From positions 23,062,899 through 23,126,898 of the forward strand of contig CM055111.1 of the NCBI GenBank assembly GCA_029204225.1: DNA of 64,000 bases, given 5' to 3'. The stretch comes from Diphasiastrum complanatum. Taxonomy: Eukaryota > Streptophyta > Lycopodiopsida > Lycopodiales > Lycopodiaceae. This document shows positions 44,248 through 55,939 of the stretch, piece by piece (position 1 is the stretch's first letter; every line of letters starts with the position of its first letter). The position numbers and the translations under genes were made by a program. Below the pieces are notes generated by a model. That model saw nothing but the letters and a program-made list of their open reading frames with translations. It was not told where the DNA came from and searched no databases.

Positions 44248-45838
44248 TTAATCCACTGCCTCATATTCTGATATCTTTTTTTTTTCTACATGAAGATTTG
44301 GATAGACTCTCGATGCTATTGATGTATCATTCAATGGTATAGAATCAGCAGGTACTAGATCCGCTACTGGTTCTTTCTGCTGTTGTGCTCTGGTGACCAC
44401 CATCAAGGGTGCACTTGATTTATTCTGAGATGCTAGTCTTCGCTTGATTGTTATCAAATTTATAGTTGCTGTAGCTGGTGGTGGCTTTGGTCTTGCTGGA
44501 CAGTCTTTATAGCAATGGCCATAACCACAGTCACGACAGAATGGTACAAATTTTTCTTTATTTGGACATTCTACAACTCTGTAATTTTCTCCACAGACAA
44601 GGCATCCAAGTGGTGCTCTGGTCCAATTTCTCGAGGCTTGTTGTTGAGCGGCAGCATAAATAGCATATTGTTCTGAAGATCCTCCTGAAGATCTACCTTC
44701 TTGATCATTACCATAGTTCCATTGCTCAACACTTATGTATGGTTCTGGTTCCATCAAGTTGGTAGGAATAGCAGAGTGCTTTGGTGGGGCAGGTAAGGCT
44801 AAACATTCCGGGTATCCAAGAGCAGATTGTTGCGGTCTTGCTGCTAGATTTCCTCCATAATGTGGTTATCAATATTCCATTTGGACATACCGTTGCTGAA
44901 TTATTCGAGGGTTGAAGTTGCAAAAAGCAGTCTCATGATCAGGTGAATTACACAAATGGCAAACACTGATTTCCATTCATTTTTTCAATTGAGGACACTC
45001 ATTCACTGTGTGATTTCTTGTACAAATAGAACACCAGACATTTTCCCTAGTAGGAAAAGTCTTCACAAATTTTTCAGGTTCCTTGTTCGCTTTTCCATGA
45101 AAATCTTCCAATGCTTTGATCTTCTCATCAAATTGCGACTGCAACTTTTCCATCTGTTTCTGCTGGTTCTTCCCAAGTTTCTCGAACTCGTTGAGCATCA
45201 TTTCTGGAGTAGCGTTGGCATTCGTTGATGCAATAGTGGTGGATGTCGTAGTAGTCTTCCCTGCTGTATAAGACAACATACTGATATTTGGCTCATCATC
45301 TGAATCTTCATCCTCCTCCCAAATTGCATCATCCATAACATTTTGCAAGAGTGCATACTCATTATGGCATTTCAGCTCACGTCTGATCCATTTAGGTAGA
45401 GTTGACAAAAACCACATAATCATGGCATTTTCGTTAATAAGCCCAGGTTTGCACTCAAATCTGAGGCGTTTTACCCGTTCGATGTAATCTCGAACCATTT
45501 CCCGCTTTTCCATTTTAATTTTACTTAAAACTAGAAAAAGCATCTTTCATAAATTTTCGCGATTAGAACCGTGTAATAAGGGCTCGTTTAACAACCTCCC
45601 AATCTGTACGCTCAGTTTCATCTTGATTATAATACCAATCTTATGCTGTGCCTGTTAAGGCCATAGGAAACAACTTAAGTTGGAGATAAATCTCGCCATA
45701 GACTTCACAAGATTCAGCATAGATATGAAGAAATCTAACTGGATCTGTTAATCTATTATATTTGGGTAGATCCAAACGGGGTACTCTTCTAACAATTATA
45801 GGATTGACTTCCTGAGGAGCACCTCCAGGGGCAGCCAT
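44248..45838 (-). pseudogene. Ty3/gypsy gag with three zinc knuckles
   Basis: Gag starts at ATG 45838 (MAAPGGAPQEVNPIIVRRVP) with RLDLPKYNRLTDPVRFLHIY, like the matrix-capsid start of gypsy Gag. After a frameshift near 45640, the 45543-44977 frame carries RDYIERVKRLRFEC and LPKWIRRELKCHNEY, an acidic linker (EEDEDSDDE), a coiled-coil-like Q/E/K-rich stretch, then knuckle 1 CSICTRNHTVNEC. Another break precedes 44757-44248, with CLVCGENYRVVEC (His replaced by Tyr/Arg context) and CRDCGYGHCYKDC. Multiple CCHC fingers in one Gag are seen in several plant gypsy families. At least two frameshifts make it non-functional. Confidence 0.85.
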
Positions 45839-47011
45839 CTTTATAAACTTAGATCAAGCAGTCAATGAGATTGGATCTAGATTTTTCAATCAAACAGTAT
45901 CTCAGATCAGTTCTGCTGGATCTATTTCACTTTTCAAAAATCTGATGAAATAAAATCAATCGATATTTTTCAAAAATAATAAATCTCTCAAAATCCAAAT
46001 CAGAATATATTAGATTTGATCCAAATTTTGACAGAGACTTGATCTGAAAAATCAAAAACTAAAATAGGACTGGTGAAGGTACACTAGGCAAAGGTTGCCT
46101 CGGCAAAGGTTCAACAGTGCTACTTTTGGGAAAAAAAAAACTCTCTGATCAACTCTTCTGACAATTTCTTGGAAAATAACCTTCGTCGACCTCTCAGATG
46201 AAAGATCTGACACGGATAAAACTATGGAAAACCAGACAAAGGTTTCTGACACAAGAAAATACAGTTTCTTTAGTTTGGCGAGGGAAAAAATCAAGATTTT
46301 CTATGATCTGAAAAAGAAGAATCTTTGTCAAACTCAATAATAGTATTTTACTATACATAGAATATTCTGAAAACTCGACGAAGGTTCTGGCGATGGATCA
46401 AGAGTAATACTGGTATTTTTGCAAAAAAAATGACTTTTTGGCAAAAGTATGACAATATGACAACTAATCCTCTGAAAACTTTTCTATTTTTGGTATCATT
46501 CTTTGCTGACCTGACAATAGATAGATCTAGATCACACCTATGCATAGTGAATCGAGCAAAGGTTCTTTTTTTGTATTTTTAGTGTTTTGATGATTTTTTG
46601 ACATTTTTTGATGGTTTTTCTGATTTTTCTGGAAATCTGCTGGGAATTAATCTTTGCCCTTCAAATTGAAGGTTTTGTGAATAAAATCGGAAGTGTCTGC
46701 AACTCGGCGAAGGTTTTTTGAAAGAGAAAAAAAAGTTATAAGCTCTGATGATGTTTTTTGCCTCTTTTTGACCAAATATGACAGATTTGTCCGATTTTTG
46801 TTGTGTTTTCTAATATCTCAGATCCAAATGGATCTTAAGATTGGTGATCTAAATAGCTTTTCTTATTTAACAATCAAATTAGATTTCAAACAAGCAAATC
46901 CACTCAAATCAATCCTAAATGCAGATCTAACACTATTCATGCCACGACAAGATGCCTAATGCAAGCTAACCATCCAACAATCATGCTGCAAACTGAAAAA
47001 TTGGCGTAGCT
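45839..47011 (-). mobile_element. Gypsy leader with repeated GGCAAAGGTT words
   Basis: Untranslated leader between primer site and gag. It contains many variants of CGGCGAAGGTTC, GGCAAAGGTTG and GACAAAGGTTTC (46074-46716), each followed by AT-rich filler with TTTTTGCAAAAA-like words. The same words occur, reversed, in the second leader at 48217-49285, confirming that the two are copies of one family. Confidence 0.75.
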
Positions 47012-47030
47012 CCCTGACAACGGCGCCAAA
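47012..47030 (-). promoter_or_regulatory. Gypsy primer binding site
   Basis: The minus strand reads TTTGGCGCCGTTGTCAGGG, the form of primer site (TGGCGCCGTTGCCGGGG) found after the 5' LTR of many plant Ty3/gypsy elements. It fixes the LTR end at 47033. Confidence 0.85.
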
Positions 47031-47032
47031 AT

Positions 47033-47639
47033 TGTAGTGGGTTTCTTTTCTTACCTACCCTCAAACCAAGATCTAGTCAATCTAGCATCAAAGAGACGAG
47101 ATTAGTTGTCACGCGTAGGTTCGTCCCCATGAGAGTGATAGTATAGTTCAGATTTCAACATGAATGGAGGATCTAACACTAACATCCATTAACTTCTAAC
47201 ATTAACACTAAGATCCATTAACACTACACATCCATGACAAAGATAGCTTACCCTTTCTCTCTCTCCCTATCTCTCTCATAAAAAGTATAATAACACTCAA
47301 TCCCAATAACATTCAAATCCAACAATCAGAGAAATCCAAAGAAAGCATGAGAGAGATGGAGGAAGAAAGAAGAAGAGCAAGGACATTCATCAATCCATTT
47401 ATGAAGAGAACCAATCTGCTTTATTGAAATGAAGAAATGAACATCTGTAGGAACTCGAGTTGGTCTCTTTTTATAGTAGAGAGGAGGACCCTAGCCTCTG
47501 AATCCTATTGGTCCATTTTTGCATCCCTGATGGGCCCAAAAACCCTATGTGTGGGCCTTGCCATGTCCTAAATTTAATAGCATGCCATGTGCACTCAATT
47601 TTTGCTATTCTCATTACGCAGAAACTCGCAAAACTCACA
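47033..47639 (-). mobile_element. Gypsy 5' LTR (arm A), 607 bp
   Basis: On the minus strand it starts TGTGAGTTTTGCGAG and ends CCCACTACA just before the primer site. A TATAAAAA box is at 47475-47468, followed by ACCAACTCGAGTTC and a pyrimidine-rich 5' UTR. It contains a short GAGAGAGATAGGGAGAGAG run (about 47255-47280) at the place where the other copy has a 90-bp GA tract. Confidence 0.75.
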
Positions 47640-47857
47640 AGTGATTTACTCGCAGAATGTCAAAACCCCTCTCCACTATAAAGAGGGGCCTACTCGAGTT
47701 TGTAAACCATGTTCTCTCTTCATTTCAAATACAAGTGGTTGAGCCTCTTATGAAATGGATTATGAATTCCTTCCTCTCTATTTCTTTTCCTCCTTCTCTT
47801 CTACTTTTGTTGTATTTGCTAGTTGTTATATTCTTATGCTTTTCGTGAAGAGAAAGT

Positions 47858-47953
<96 letters not shown>

Positions 47954-48193
47954 GCAAGTATCTATCTTATCGTGGGTTGTAATATAAATTGGTTTAGGAT
48001 TAATGGATGTAGTGTTAATCCATAGTGCTAATGGATCTTAGAGTTGATTGTGGATCATCCGTACATGTTGGATTTTGTTTTATGCTATCGCTCTTATGGG
48101 ATCGAACCTCTGCGTGATGACTAACTTCATCTCCTTGATGCTTGTGTGCTTGGATCTTGGGTTGAGAATAGGATAGGAAATAGAGTCATTATG
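47640..48193 (+). mobile_element. Gypsy LTR (arm B), 5' truncated, head to head with arm A
   Basis: Same family as arm A but in plus orientation. TATAAAG at 47677-47683 is followed by ACTCGAGTTTG, TTCATTTCAAA, GGATTAATGGATGTAGTG, CTCTTATGGGATCGAACCTC and a primer-site-like TTTTGGTGCTGTTGCCAAGG (48195-48214). Only about 37 bp precede the TATA box, so the start of this LTR is missing exactly where arm A begins. The two promoters point away from each other. Confidence 0.75.
47861..47950. repeat. (GA)45 microsatellite inside gypsy LTR arm B
   Basis: A 90-bp perfect GA tract downstream of the LTR TATA box, in the transcribed part. The homologous site in arm A has only short interrupted GA runs, so the tract expanded in this copy. 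Confidence 0.97.
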
Positions 48194-48216
48194 ATTTTGG
48201 TGCTGTTGCCAAGGAG

Positions 48217-49285
48217 CTACGCCAATTTCTCAAATTGTAGCATGTTTGGATGAATGTTAGCCTGCATTAGGCATCTTGTTTTTGCATGAATAGGATTAAA
48301 ATTGCATTTTAGGGTTAGATTGGGAGTGATTTTGCTTGATTTGAGTGGATATTCTTGTTTGAAATCTAATTTGATTGTTGAACAAGTTAATCTATTCATA
48401 TCGCAATTCTTAAGATCCATTTGGATATGAGAAATCAGAAAAAAAAAAAAAAAAATCGGTCATTTTTGCCAGATTTGAACAAAAAGGAGGCAAAATCATC
48501 ATTAGAGCCGATAACTTTTGACCCTCATATAGGAAACCTTTGTCGAGTTGCAGACACCTTCAGTTTCACTCATAGAATCTTCAGATTGAAGGGTGAAGGT
48601 TAATTCCCAACAGATTTGCAAAAACATAAGAAAAACCATCAAAACTCTAAAAATACAGAAAAAAACCTTCATACGGCTTACTCTGCATACGTGTGATTCA
48701 AATCTATCTACTTTCAGGTCAGTGAAGATTAATTTCAAAAATAGAAGGCCAAAGTAACTGTTCATCTAGTTGTTGGTAACCTTTTGTGGAAAAGTTTAAT
48801 ATTTTTTTTGCAAAAATATTAGTTCTCTCAGAAGAACCTTCACCTAAACCTTCACCAGAGTCTGTCTCAGTCCTACTTACTATTTTTGATAATCAGTGAG
48901 TTGGAAAAACATTAAGCTTCGGCCAATTGTCATATTGATCTATTTTTGTCAAAAAAGACTCTTTTTTGCAAAAATAATAGTATTACTCTTGCAACCTTCG
49001 CCGAAATCTTTGCTGACTTCTCTGAGGACTCTATTTATAATAAATCATAATTTGTGAGTTCAGTGAAGATTAGATCTATCAGGATCTTGTAAAAAGTCAA
49101 TTTTTACTCTCTCCAAGCTGTAAAAACCCCAATGTTTTTCATAAAGAACCTTTGCCAATTGTACCACATATTTATTAGTGTCAGATTTATTCATTGTAAG
49201 GTCGGCGAAGGTTAGTTCTACTAGATTTGTCAGAAAACAACCAAATTTGTATAAGAAAACATTCCAACATTTGGTTTGTCGTAAA
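48217..49285 (+). mobile_element. Second gypsy leader (arm B)
   Basis: Plus-strand leader after the arm B primer site: GAGCTACGCCAATTTCTCAA, then GGTGAAGGTTAATTCCCA, AACCTTCACC, CAACCTTCGCCG and GGTCGGCGAAGGTTAG words mirroring the minus-strand leader at 45839-47011. A 15-16 bp A run is at about 48439-48455. No gag start of the arm A type follows; instead a short reverse-oriented gag scrap (49286-49360) interrupts. Confidence 0.75.
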
Positions 49286-50570
49286 AATCTTCATCCTCCT
49301 TGCAAATTGCATCGTCCATAGCGTTTCACCTCGCATCTAATCCATTTAGGTAGACCTACGAAAACATTCTTGAAGAGGTATCAGAAGGAGCATGAGGATG
49401 ATGAAATACTAGATAAATTGTAGGTTATCAAGCAAATTCGAAAGGAGGATGTATTGGCTTATGTCCAATGTTTTAAGGTGCTAGAGAAGAGATTATAGGA
49501 GCCACTCACAGATGCTAAACGCGTCAAGTATTTTTGTCATGGATAACATAAGGTTCTTCGATGAGGAACTACTTCTTTACATGGTCAAGGTCTGGAGCAT
49601 ATTGTGGATGCTGCGAGGCAGTTGGAGAAAGAAGAAACTAGGAAGAAGTATCAATGACAACGTCGACATCATCGGCATGATGATTCGTTTGACTCTGATT
49701 TGGACACAGGTTCAAAACCAGATGATTCCTCAAGTTCGGAAGAGAACTGATCTTCTTCACGTGATATAAAACGGTCCAAGAAGCACAAGCAGAAGATGAA
49801 AGCTAGTGAGCCACTACCAGCAGCTACAAAAGATGTCATTATTACGGAGTTTTGACAGGGGAATATCTATCACTTGTCGAAATTGTAATCAAGAAGGATA
49901 TTATATGAATGAACGTCCTAATAGTACCTGGTTTTGTGTGATTTGTAATGCATAAAATCACTAGACAAATGACTACAGAAGATTAAAAGCGGTAAGAACT
50001 ACCGAGGCATTTGCAGTTCAAGCGCACCAGCAACTATAGCAACCGCAAATGCAGCAACTACAAATGCAATAGCCCCAGTATCAACAACTATAATCGATGC
50101 CACCACAATTGCAACCATATCGAGGCCCTTATCAGTAGTGAAATCAGATGCAACCACGACCATTTCAACGGCAAGTGCATTACTGACCAGATTTACCAAA
50201 TGATATCTGCAATTTTTATAGTTAGAGGGGTCACCGTTATTTTAGCTATGTGGCATATCACGACAATGTGTCAAGAATCTGGAAAGAGCTTTGCCACCAC
50301 CACGGCTTAATAATCATTTCAATGATCAGAATGCTATTCAAAATCCACCTCATAATGGTCCTGAGGAACAGGCGCTTGTACAGGTAGTTACAGTGGAGGA
50401 ATCGTTAGCTGATGTACAAGCACTTACTCTACGTAAGGATAAAAGGAAGGTGATAATCCGAGAGAGTTGTTGAGGATGCTGGACCAAGCCGAGTAGCTAG
50501 TTCCAACATTGGCCAAATGGCCAAAGTTACTCAAAAAGTGCTGGAACAGTTGTTGGCAGATTCCACACTC
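49286..50570 (+). pseudogene. Ty3/gypsy gag remnant
   Basis: The first 75 bp match arm A gag in reverse (minus strand). From about 49361 the plus strand reads KTFLKRYQKEHEDDEILDKL, IRKEDVLAYVQCFKVLEKRL, EPLTDAKRVKYFCHG, a retrotransposon gag domain. Then come DAARQLEKEETRKKYQ, a Ser/Asp-rich linker and a ruined zinc knuckle (CRNCNQEGYYMNERPN, with His and Cys replaced). A Q-rich segment and KVTQKVLEQLLADSTL end it near 50570. Stops are frequent. This gag differs from the minus-strand gags nearby, so it is a separate family. Confidence 0.75.
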
Positions 50571-51775
50571 TAGAATCTGTTTACTATTCTTTACTTCGTT
50601 TACTTATTGTTTACAACTTAAATAGCTTTGTTTTGTGCCTATCAGCAGAGATTGAGGCCATGTCTTAGTGTTTATCTTGCTTATTACGATGCCCGAATCA
50701 GGCAGAAAGATTCTTGGGGTTGTAGTGTGGTTCAACCTATCACGGATACTCAGATTTTGAACACTCTTGAACTCTTGGAATCACTTGCAATCATTCTTCC
50801 ATGCAAGCACACCAAGAATGCCCAAAAACAGCTCTTCCTGAAACACGGTTGGGCATTACTATGGCACATAAAATCAGAATGGTAGAACAGATCATTGCAA
50901 AATGGAAACTAAACTTCTTACAAGATCAAAAACCTACCCTAGAATGCCACATTCCTCATAAAAAACAAGAAAACTAACTCCTACAAGCATTCAAGAATCA
51001 AGAAGCTCCATCTTCTTGATTCTTGAATTTTCCAAGAAACTCAAGAAACCAAAACGTAAATGAATTTGCAAGATCTATACCACATTATTGGCTACAAATC
51101 TCTTGGATGTTTGCAACCTACACTAATCCTCCAAAAATAAGACTCTAATCCACAACTAGTTCTAAAGTCTATTCCACAACTACATTAAGATCTATTCCAC
51201 AACTAAATACAAGAAACAAGAACTAACTAAACTAGACAACATATTGAAATTCCAAAGATCAAGAAACACTCATTTCTTGATTTTTGGACATCCCAAGAGA
51301 ATCAAGAACTGGAATGTCTAAATTATGCAAGATCTACACCACAAATCCTGCCTATTTATTTTACTTGAATGCTAAAATCTACATTAATCCACAAAGCAAG
51401 AGAACTTATCCACCACTAAGATCCACAGCCACACACAAAGAAAATGGAAGGGCAAGATCAATAATGCATCACTCAAGTAACAAGAATGTTCATGGAGCTC
51501 AAGAATGCATCAAAACACATGGAAGATCTTCTCATTTCAACATGGAGTAGATACATTTACAAAAGCTTCCCTTCTACAAAGGGGGAGTCTCTTAAATAAG
51601 CCTAGAGAGCTCCTTAGGTGGAATCCTAGTGGCATTTCCACATTACACAAATTACAAATGGAACTATAATCTCCACTAGATGTCACCATCAAAGGCGGCT
51701 CATTCTACATTTCTAAGAGGGGCCTACTTGCATTTATTACTTTGCCTAGAAATACTAGTTCCTACATGGTCATTC
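50571..51775. other. Non-coding stretch with a duplicated ~250-bp segment
   Basis: No gene. Two segments share order and wording: 50990-51130 and 51250-51400, both with AATCAAGAA, TTCTTGATT, CCAAGA.A.TCAAGAA, TGCAAGATCTA.ACCACA and CTACA.TAATCC. They look like a diverged tandem duplication, perhaps of an LTR part. The right part (51560-51775) has no recognisable feature. Confidence 0.45.
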
Positions 51776-54335
51776 CATCTTTCGGGATTTACCATGAGGC
51801 TTACACATACTTGACAGTATTAAGTAGTATTCCTCGGCTCTCATACTCGGCTCTCAGTCTTTATTCATCGCATCTTCTCAGAGACCTCCTCAGTCTAAGG
51901 TGAGAGGTGCTCGTGGGTAGCTCTGGCCGAGTATCTTGGGGATTCGTTAGAATTAGCCAACATCATCCCACCCCTAATGTGTTGCAGGACCCACTACAAC
52001 ATTGCTTTGCTTTGCATTGACATCTTCGATTATCACTTGGAAAAGTGTAGATCCTCGTTCGCTTGCATAAAACCAAGTGCTTATTGTTGCCAGTCTTTAT
52101 CAAAAACTACTTTCCGCAATCGGCCGCAATGTAACCAGAATGTCTTATTGCTGCAAGTGGTTGACATTCTCAAACTTGGAGAGCTCCCAGCAGCTTCACA
52201 ACTTGCATGCCTGAGTGCTTCCTTTTTGTCTTTTTTGCATCTGCCATGGATGACTTCGCTTCTGGTTTCTTGGTAGATTCTAACCTTTGGGAGGTCAATA
52301 TCCTCCATTTTGCTTCTAAGTGTTTCCTTAGTTCTTCACTCAATCGAAGTCTTAGTCTTGTTGGCACTCTTTTCCTTGATGCGAAGAGAAGAATCTTCGA
52401 TTGATAGCTTGCACAAATCTTGGTTAACAATCTTCCAGGAAATGGACTCATCAACACATTGGCGGTAGGAACAGATTTGGATGGATGGTTTGGTGATGGT
52501 AGGGAAACGATGAAGGCTTAGTGGAAGGGTGAACGAACTGATAGCTCTACCATTGTGACCTTGGACCCTTGCAATGACGAGCTTTGACCACCACTTGTTG
52601 GGTGAGGAGCTCGCTTTATTCTACAGGTTCACGATTGTCTTCATCTTTTTTTTTTTTTTTGCAGCTCTTTCTTTTGATCCATTACTTTTGGATCTCTTCG
52701 GGCTTCATAGGAGGGAATTTAACTATCATTGCTCCAAAGAGTTTCTTTTGATCAAGTTCGATCTAACTCATCTATTGCTTAGGTTTTGTCCTTTCATCCT
52801 CAGCTTCTTGGATCTTTTTCTTCATTTCTTCTAGCTGCTTTGCTTGCTTTTTAGATCTTTTCTGGCTAATCAATCAATGTGGTTGGTCTTCGCAAGACAC
52901 TTGCAATGATCTCTTAGTCGCTTTGGTAAGACTATCAAGATTTGAAAAAAATGGGGTTCTCTTTTCAGGTTAACAATGGAATGATGGTAAATAGAAAGAT
53001 GGAAGGTAGAGACAATGGTGGTGACAATGGTCGATGGTGTGGGCGATAGGCACGAGAGTGAATGCAGATGTATGGCAAGAGGGCTGGTTGAAAAAGGAGA
53101 CTGATTTTCCACGCTTGTCCTTCCATCTTCTGAAGGATCTTCGTCGTGACTTGGGTACTTCTTCTGATTGAGTCCCTTTGGATTGCCCATCTATTTTATT
53201 AGCATTGTCATTATCATCTTTGGTTCATGACCTTGGCTGTCGATCTTGCTGATGGTGTTGTTGGCAATGTGGCTGCTCCAGTGGATGCCCACAAATCCAC
53301 TCTCTCTCTCCAAAAAAAACTGTTGGTGTGGATGTTGTTGCTGGTAAATTTTCATGCTCAAGATTAGATCGGCATGTGAAACACGCAGTTGAAACATGTG
53401 ACTAGACTAAAGATTGAACAAATTTTAACTAAATGTGTTTCGATCTTGTTGTAGTTGACTCAAAGATGAATATGACGATGAGATGCAAGAATCAACTCTG
53501 AAGTGACATTGATGTTTTTGCACAAAAATCCTATCTCTCTACAAAGTGACTTGAAGATGGATAGATAAATGAAAATACTCTACATATAACTCTCGTTCAA
53601 TGGCTATCCTTGATAAAAGCAAATCTAGAAAAAAAAGATGCAATTAGAAAAAAATAACTATCAAATCAAAAAATGACAAAAAATAAACAAGGAAGATACC
53701 ATCTTTACAGAGAGTGAAAACTATAGAGCACTTGTCAAAAAAAAAGTAATTCATCAACATTGACACATCACCTAGATAGTTGCAATCTTCATTGGGAGTT
53801 AGAGTAAAAAAAACTCTACCATGTCCTTGTCAAAACAAGGCGGGATTGGTAACACTAAATCTACCATCAGTGATAGTAGATGTTGTAAGATATAGCTTGA
53901 AATTCATGAAAGGAGAAGATACTATTTCTGTAGTACTCCTCTGTGCAAAAGATTTATTAAATTAAATTTCGATATAGACTTCTCATCGACTGTTGGGGAG
54001 ATCAAAGGATAAGATCTGTGTAAAGCCTTGGAAATCATCTCAGCATGTAGTAGACATATAGAATTGATGTTGCAGAAAGGTAGAAAAATTGTGAATTCCC
54101 TAGTGAGGTTGCTCTTGGATGGAAATGATATTAGTTTCACTTTTTTCTTGTAAAGACTCATTTCATATGACGTCTTTGTTTTATTTTCGAACTGGTGAAT
54201 TTCGTGGTGATGTAGAAGTTTGCAAGAAACTTCTCAATTGAGTAGCAGGTTTAGCGGTAGGTTGTTATGGTGCTCGGATTGTGTTGTCATAAGGATTCTA
54301 TCGGGAGTCATAACTGATGTGTCATACAGATAGGA
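51776..54335. other. Long stretch without a recognised gene
   Basis: The best frames are on the minus strand: 52457-52170 (Lys/Arg-rich, with KKPEAKSSMADAKKTKRKH) and 53190-52870 (MGNPKGLNQKKYPSHDEDPS). They have low-complexity, basic or Ser/Pro-rich composition and no motif I know. They could belong to the untranslated or accessory part of the gypsy element that follows on the same strand. A T run lies at about 52649-52662. Confidence 0.3.
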
Positions 54336-55700
54336 TCTTAGATGGTTGTTGTGGACAATCTTTGAAACTATGTTTTCCAACACAGTGAGGACACTCAGCA
54401 TGGTACTTGGTCTTGATTGGACAATCAACCATGAAATGGCCGGTTTCACCACAGATTAAACATTTGTTGTTCATTGGCCCTTACATAATGGCATAGCCAT
54501 CTTGTATGGCTAGTGGTTCTGGATCTTTTGGGGAGTATTTGTGATAATGCAAGGAATCTGCATATTGTGACAGCTGTTCTTCATATTGTTGAATGGTATG
54601 CGCTTGGATATGCTGATATGAAGGGCAAGCATCAACAAGATGCGTAGTCCGGCAATGTGGACACCAAATGAGTTTTTGTCTACTTGGTACCTGGGCAGTG
54701 TGTGGTTGACAAGGCATACTACATTGGATAGTCTTCAGAGTAGTTTAAAACTCATTGGTGAGTATCTCCATTCGCAGTTGATGTTGACAATTAAAAAACT
54801 CCAGCTGTGATTTCCAAAGCTGATCGCGAGAATCCTCAATTGGTTTCGACTCATGGACAAGAGCACTGGGTGCTTTCGTTTCCCTGGATTCGTCAACATC
54901 TGATCCTTCATCTTCCTCCCGGATGGCATCAAACATAGCTAACTTTAGGCTCATGTATTCGTCATTGGATTTAAGCTTGCATCTAATGCATCTTGGAAGT
55001 CTGACCAAAAACCAGATGATGAGCGTCTGTTCGGTGGGCTGTTCTTGTACTTGACCTTTTAAGCATTTGAAATGCTCAATATAGTCTCGTACGCGTTCAT
55101 CTTTTCCCATCTTGATGTTATTCAATTTGACAAAAGGACTCTCTATCACATGAAAGGGCTTAAAACGCTTGATAAAGGACTCTTTCAAATTTTACCAATC
55201 TTTCTTATCTTCACAATTGAGGTTGAAAAGCCAATCATGTGCTTTAGCGATCATCGTCATAGAAAACAGTTGGACCATAGAATCGAGAGATGTTTTGCCA
55301 TAAATGTCGCACGCATTCTCAAATATTTGCAAGAATCTTTGAGGGTCCGAACTACCGTCAAACTTGGGTAGATCTAATTTCAGGATTCTCTTTTCAATAT
55401 GAGTTTCGTAAGTAGTAAAAACTCCATTCAGGTGTGTTCTGGCTGGTGAGGATTCAACGCTGTGAAAATGGGCTCAGACTCTTGAAGACTCGGCTTTATC
55501 AAGTTCTCATCTTTCGAATGGATTTATGGATGGCGCGTGGATTTGTGATTGCATTTGGTAGAACCTATGACGTCCTATTTGTTCAATTGTAGGACACACC
55601 ATGTCAAGTGGATAGTCGTCTGTGACATCGGGATCATAATGGTGTTCCATTAGGTAATATCTTGTTTTTGGTTTTTTGTTTTTGGCTTCTTTTGTGGTTT
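54336..55700 (-). pseudogene. Ty3/gypsy gag with several zinc knuckles
   Basis: Minus strand. An N-terminal frame starts at 55648 (MEHHYDPDVTDDYPLDMVCP). After breaks it reads RILKLDLPKFDGSSDPQRFL, QIFENACDIYGKTSLDSMVQ and AKAHDWLFNLNCEDKKDW, the capsid-type gag domain. 55188-54745 continues KESFIKRFKPFHVIESPFVK, RVRDYIEHFKCLKGQV and LPRCIRCKLKSNDEYMSLKL with an acidic linker. Knuckles are CPHCRTTHLVDAC (54717-54481 frame), CLICGETGHFMVDC and CPHCVGKHSFKDC (about 54450-54345). It is related to the gag at 44248-45838 but clearly diverged. Protease and pol are missing. Several frameshifts. Confidence 0.82.
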
Positions 55701-55739
55701 TTTGTGTTTTGGGATTTTTTTTTTTTTGGTTAGTTTGAA

Positions 55740-55920
55740 GTCCGGTTAGTTGGTATGGTTTGGATCTATGTACAGCTAGTTGTTGTGTATTGGGTGTGCT
55801 AGTGGTTTGGGTAATGGGTGCTAGGTGGTTGGGTAATGGGTAAGCTAGGCGGTTGCATAATGAGTGTGCTAGGAAGTTGGGTAAAGGGTGTGCTAGGGGG
55901 TTGGGTAATGGGTAAGTTAG
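55740..55920 (-). repeat. Tandem GGTTGGGTAATGGG repeat
   Basis: Five to six copies of a unit of about 25-30 bp (GTGCTAGG.GGTTGGGTAATG, GGTAAGCTAGG) lie in a row. On the minus strand they read as a YPLPN(P/H)LAHPLPN-type Pro/Leu repeat within a 175-codon frame. The position upstream of gypsy gag suggests leader sequence, so translation is doubtful. Confidence 0.65.
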
Positions 55921-55939
55921 TTTTGTTTTTTTTTTGAAA

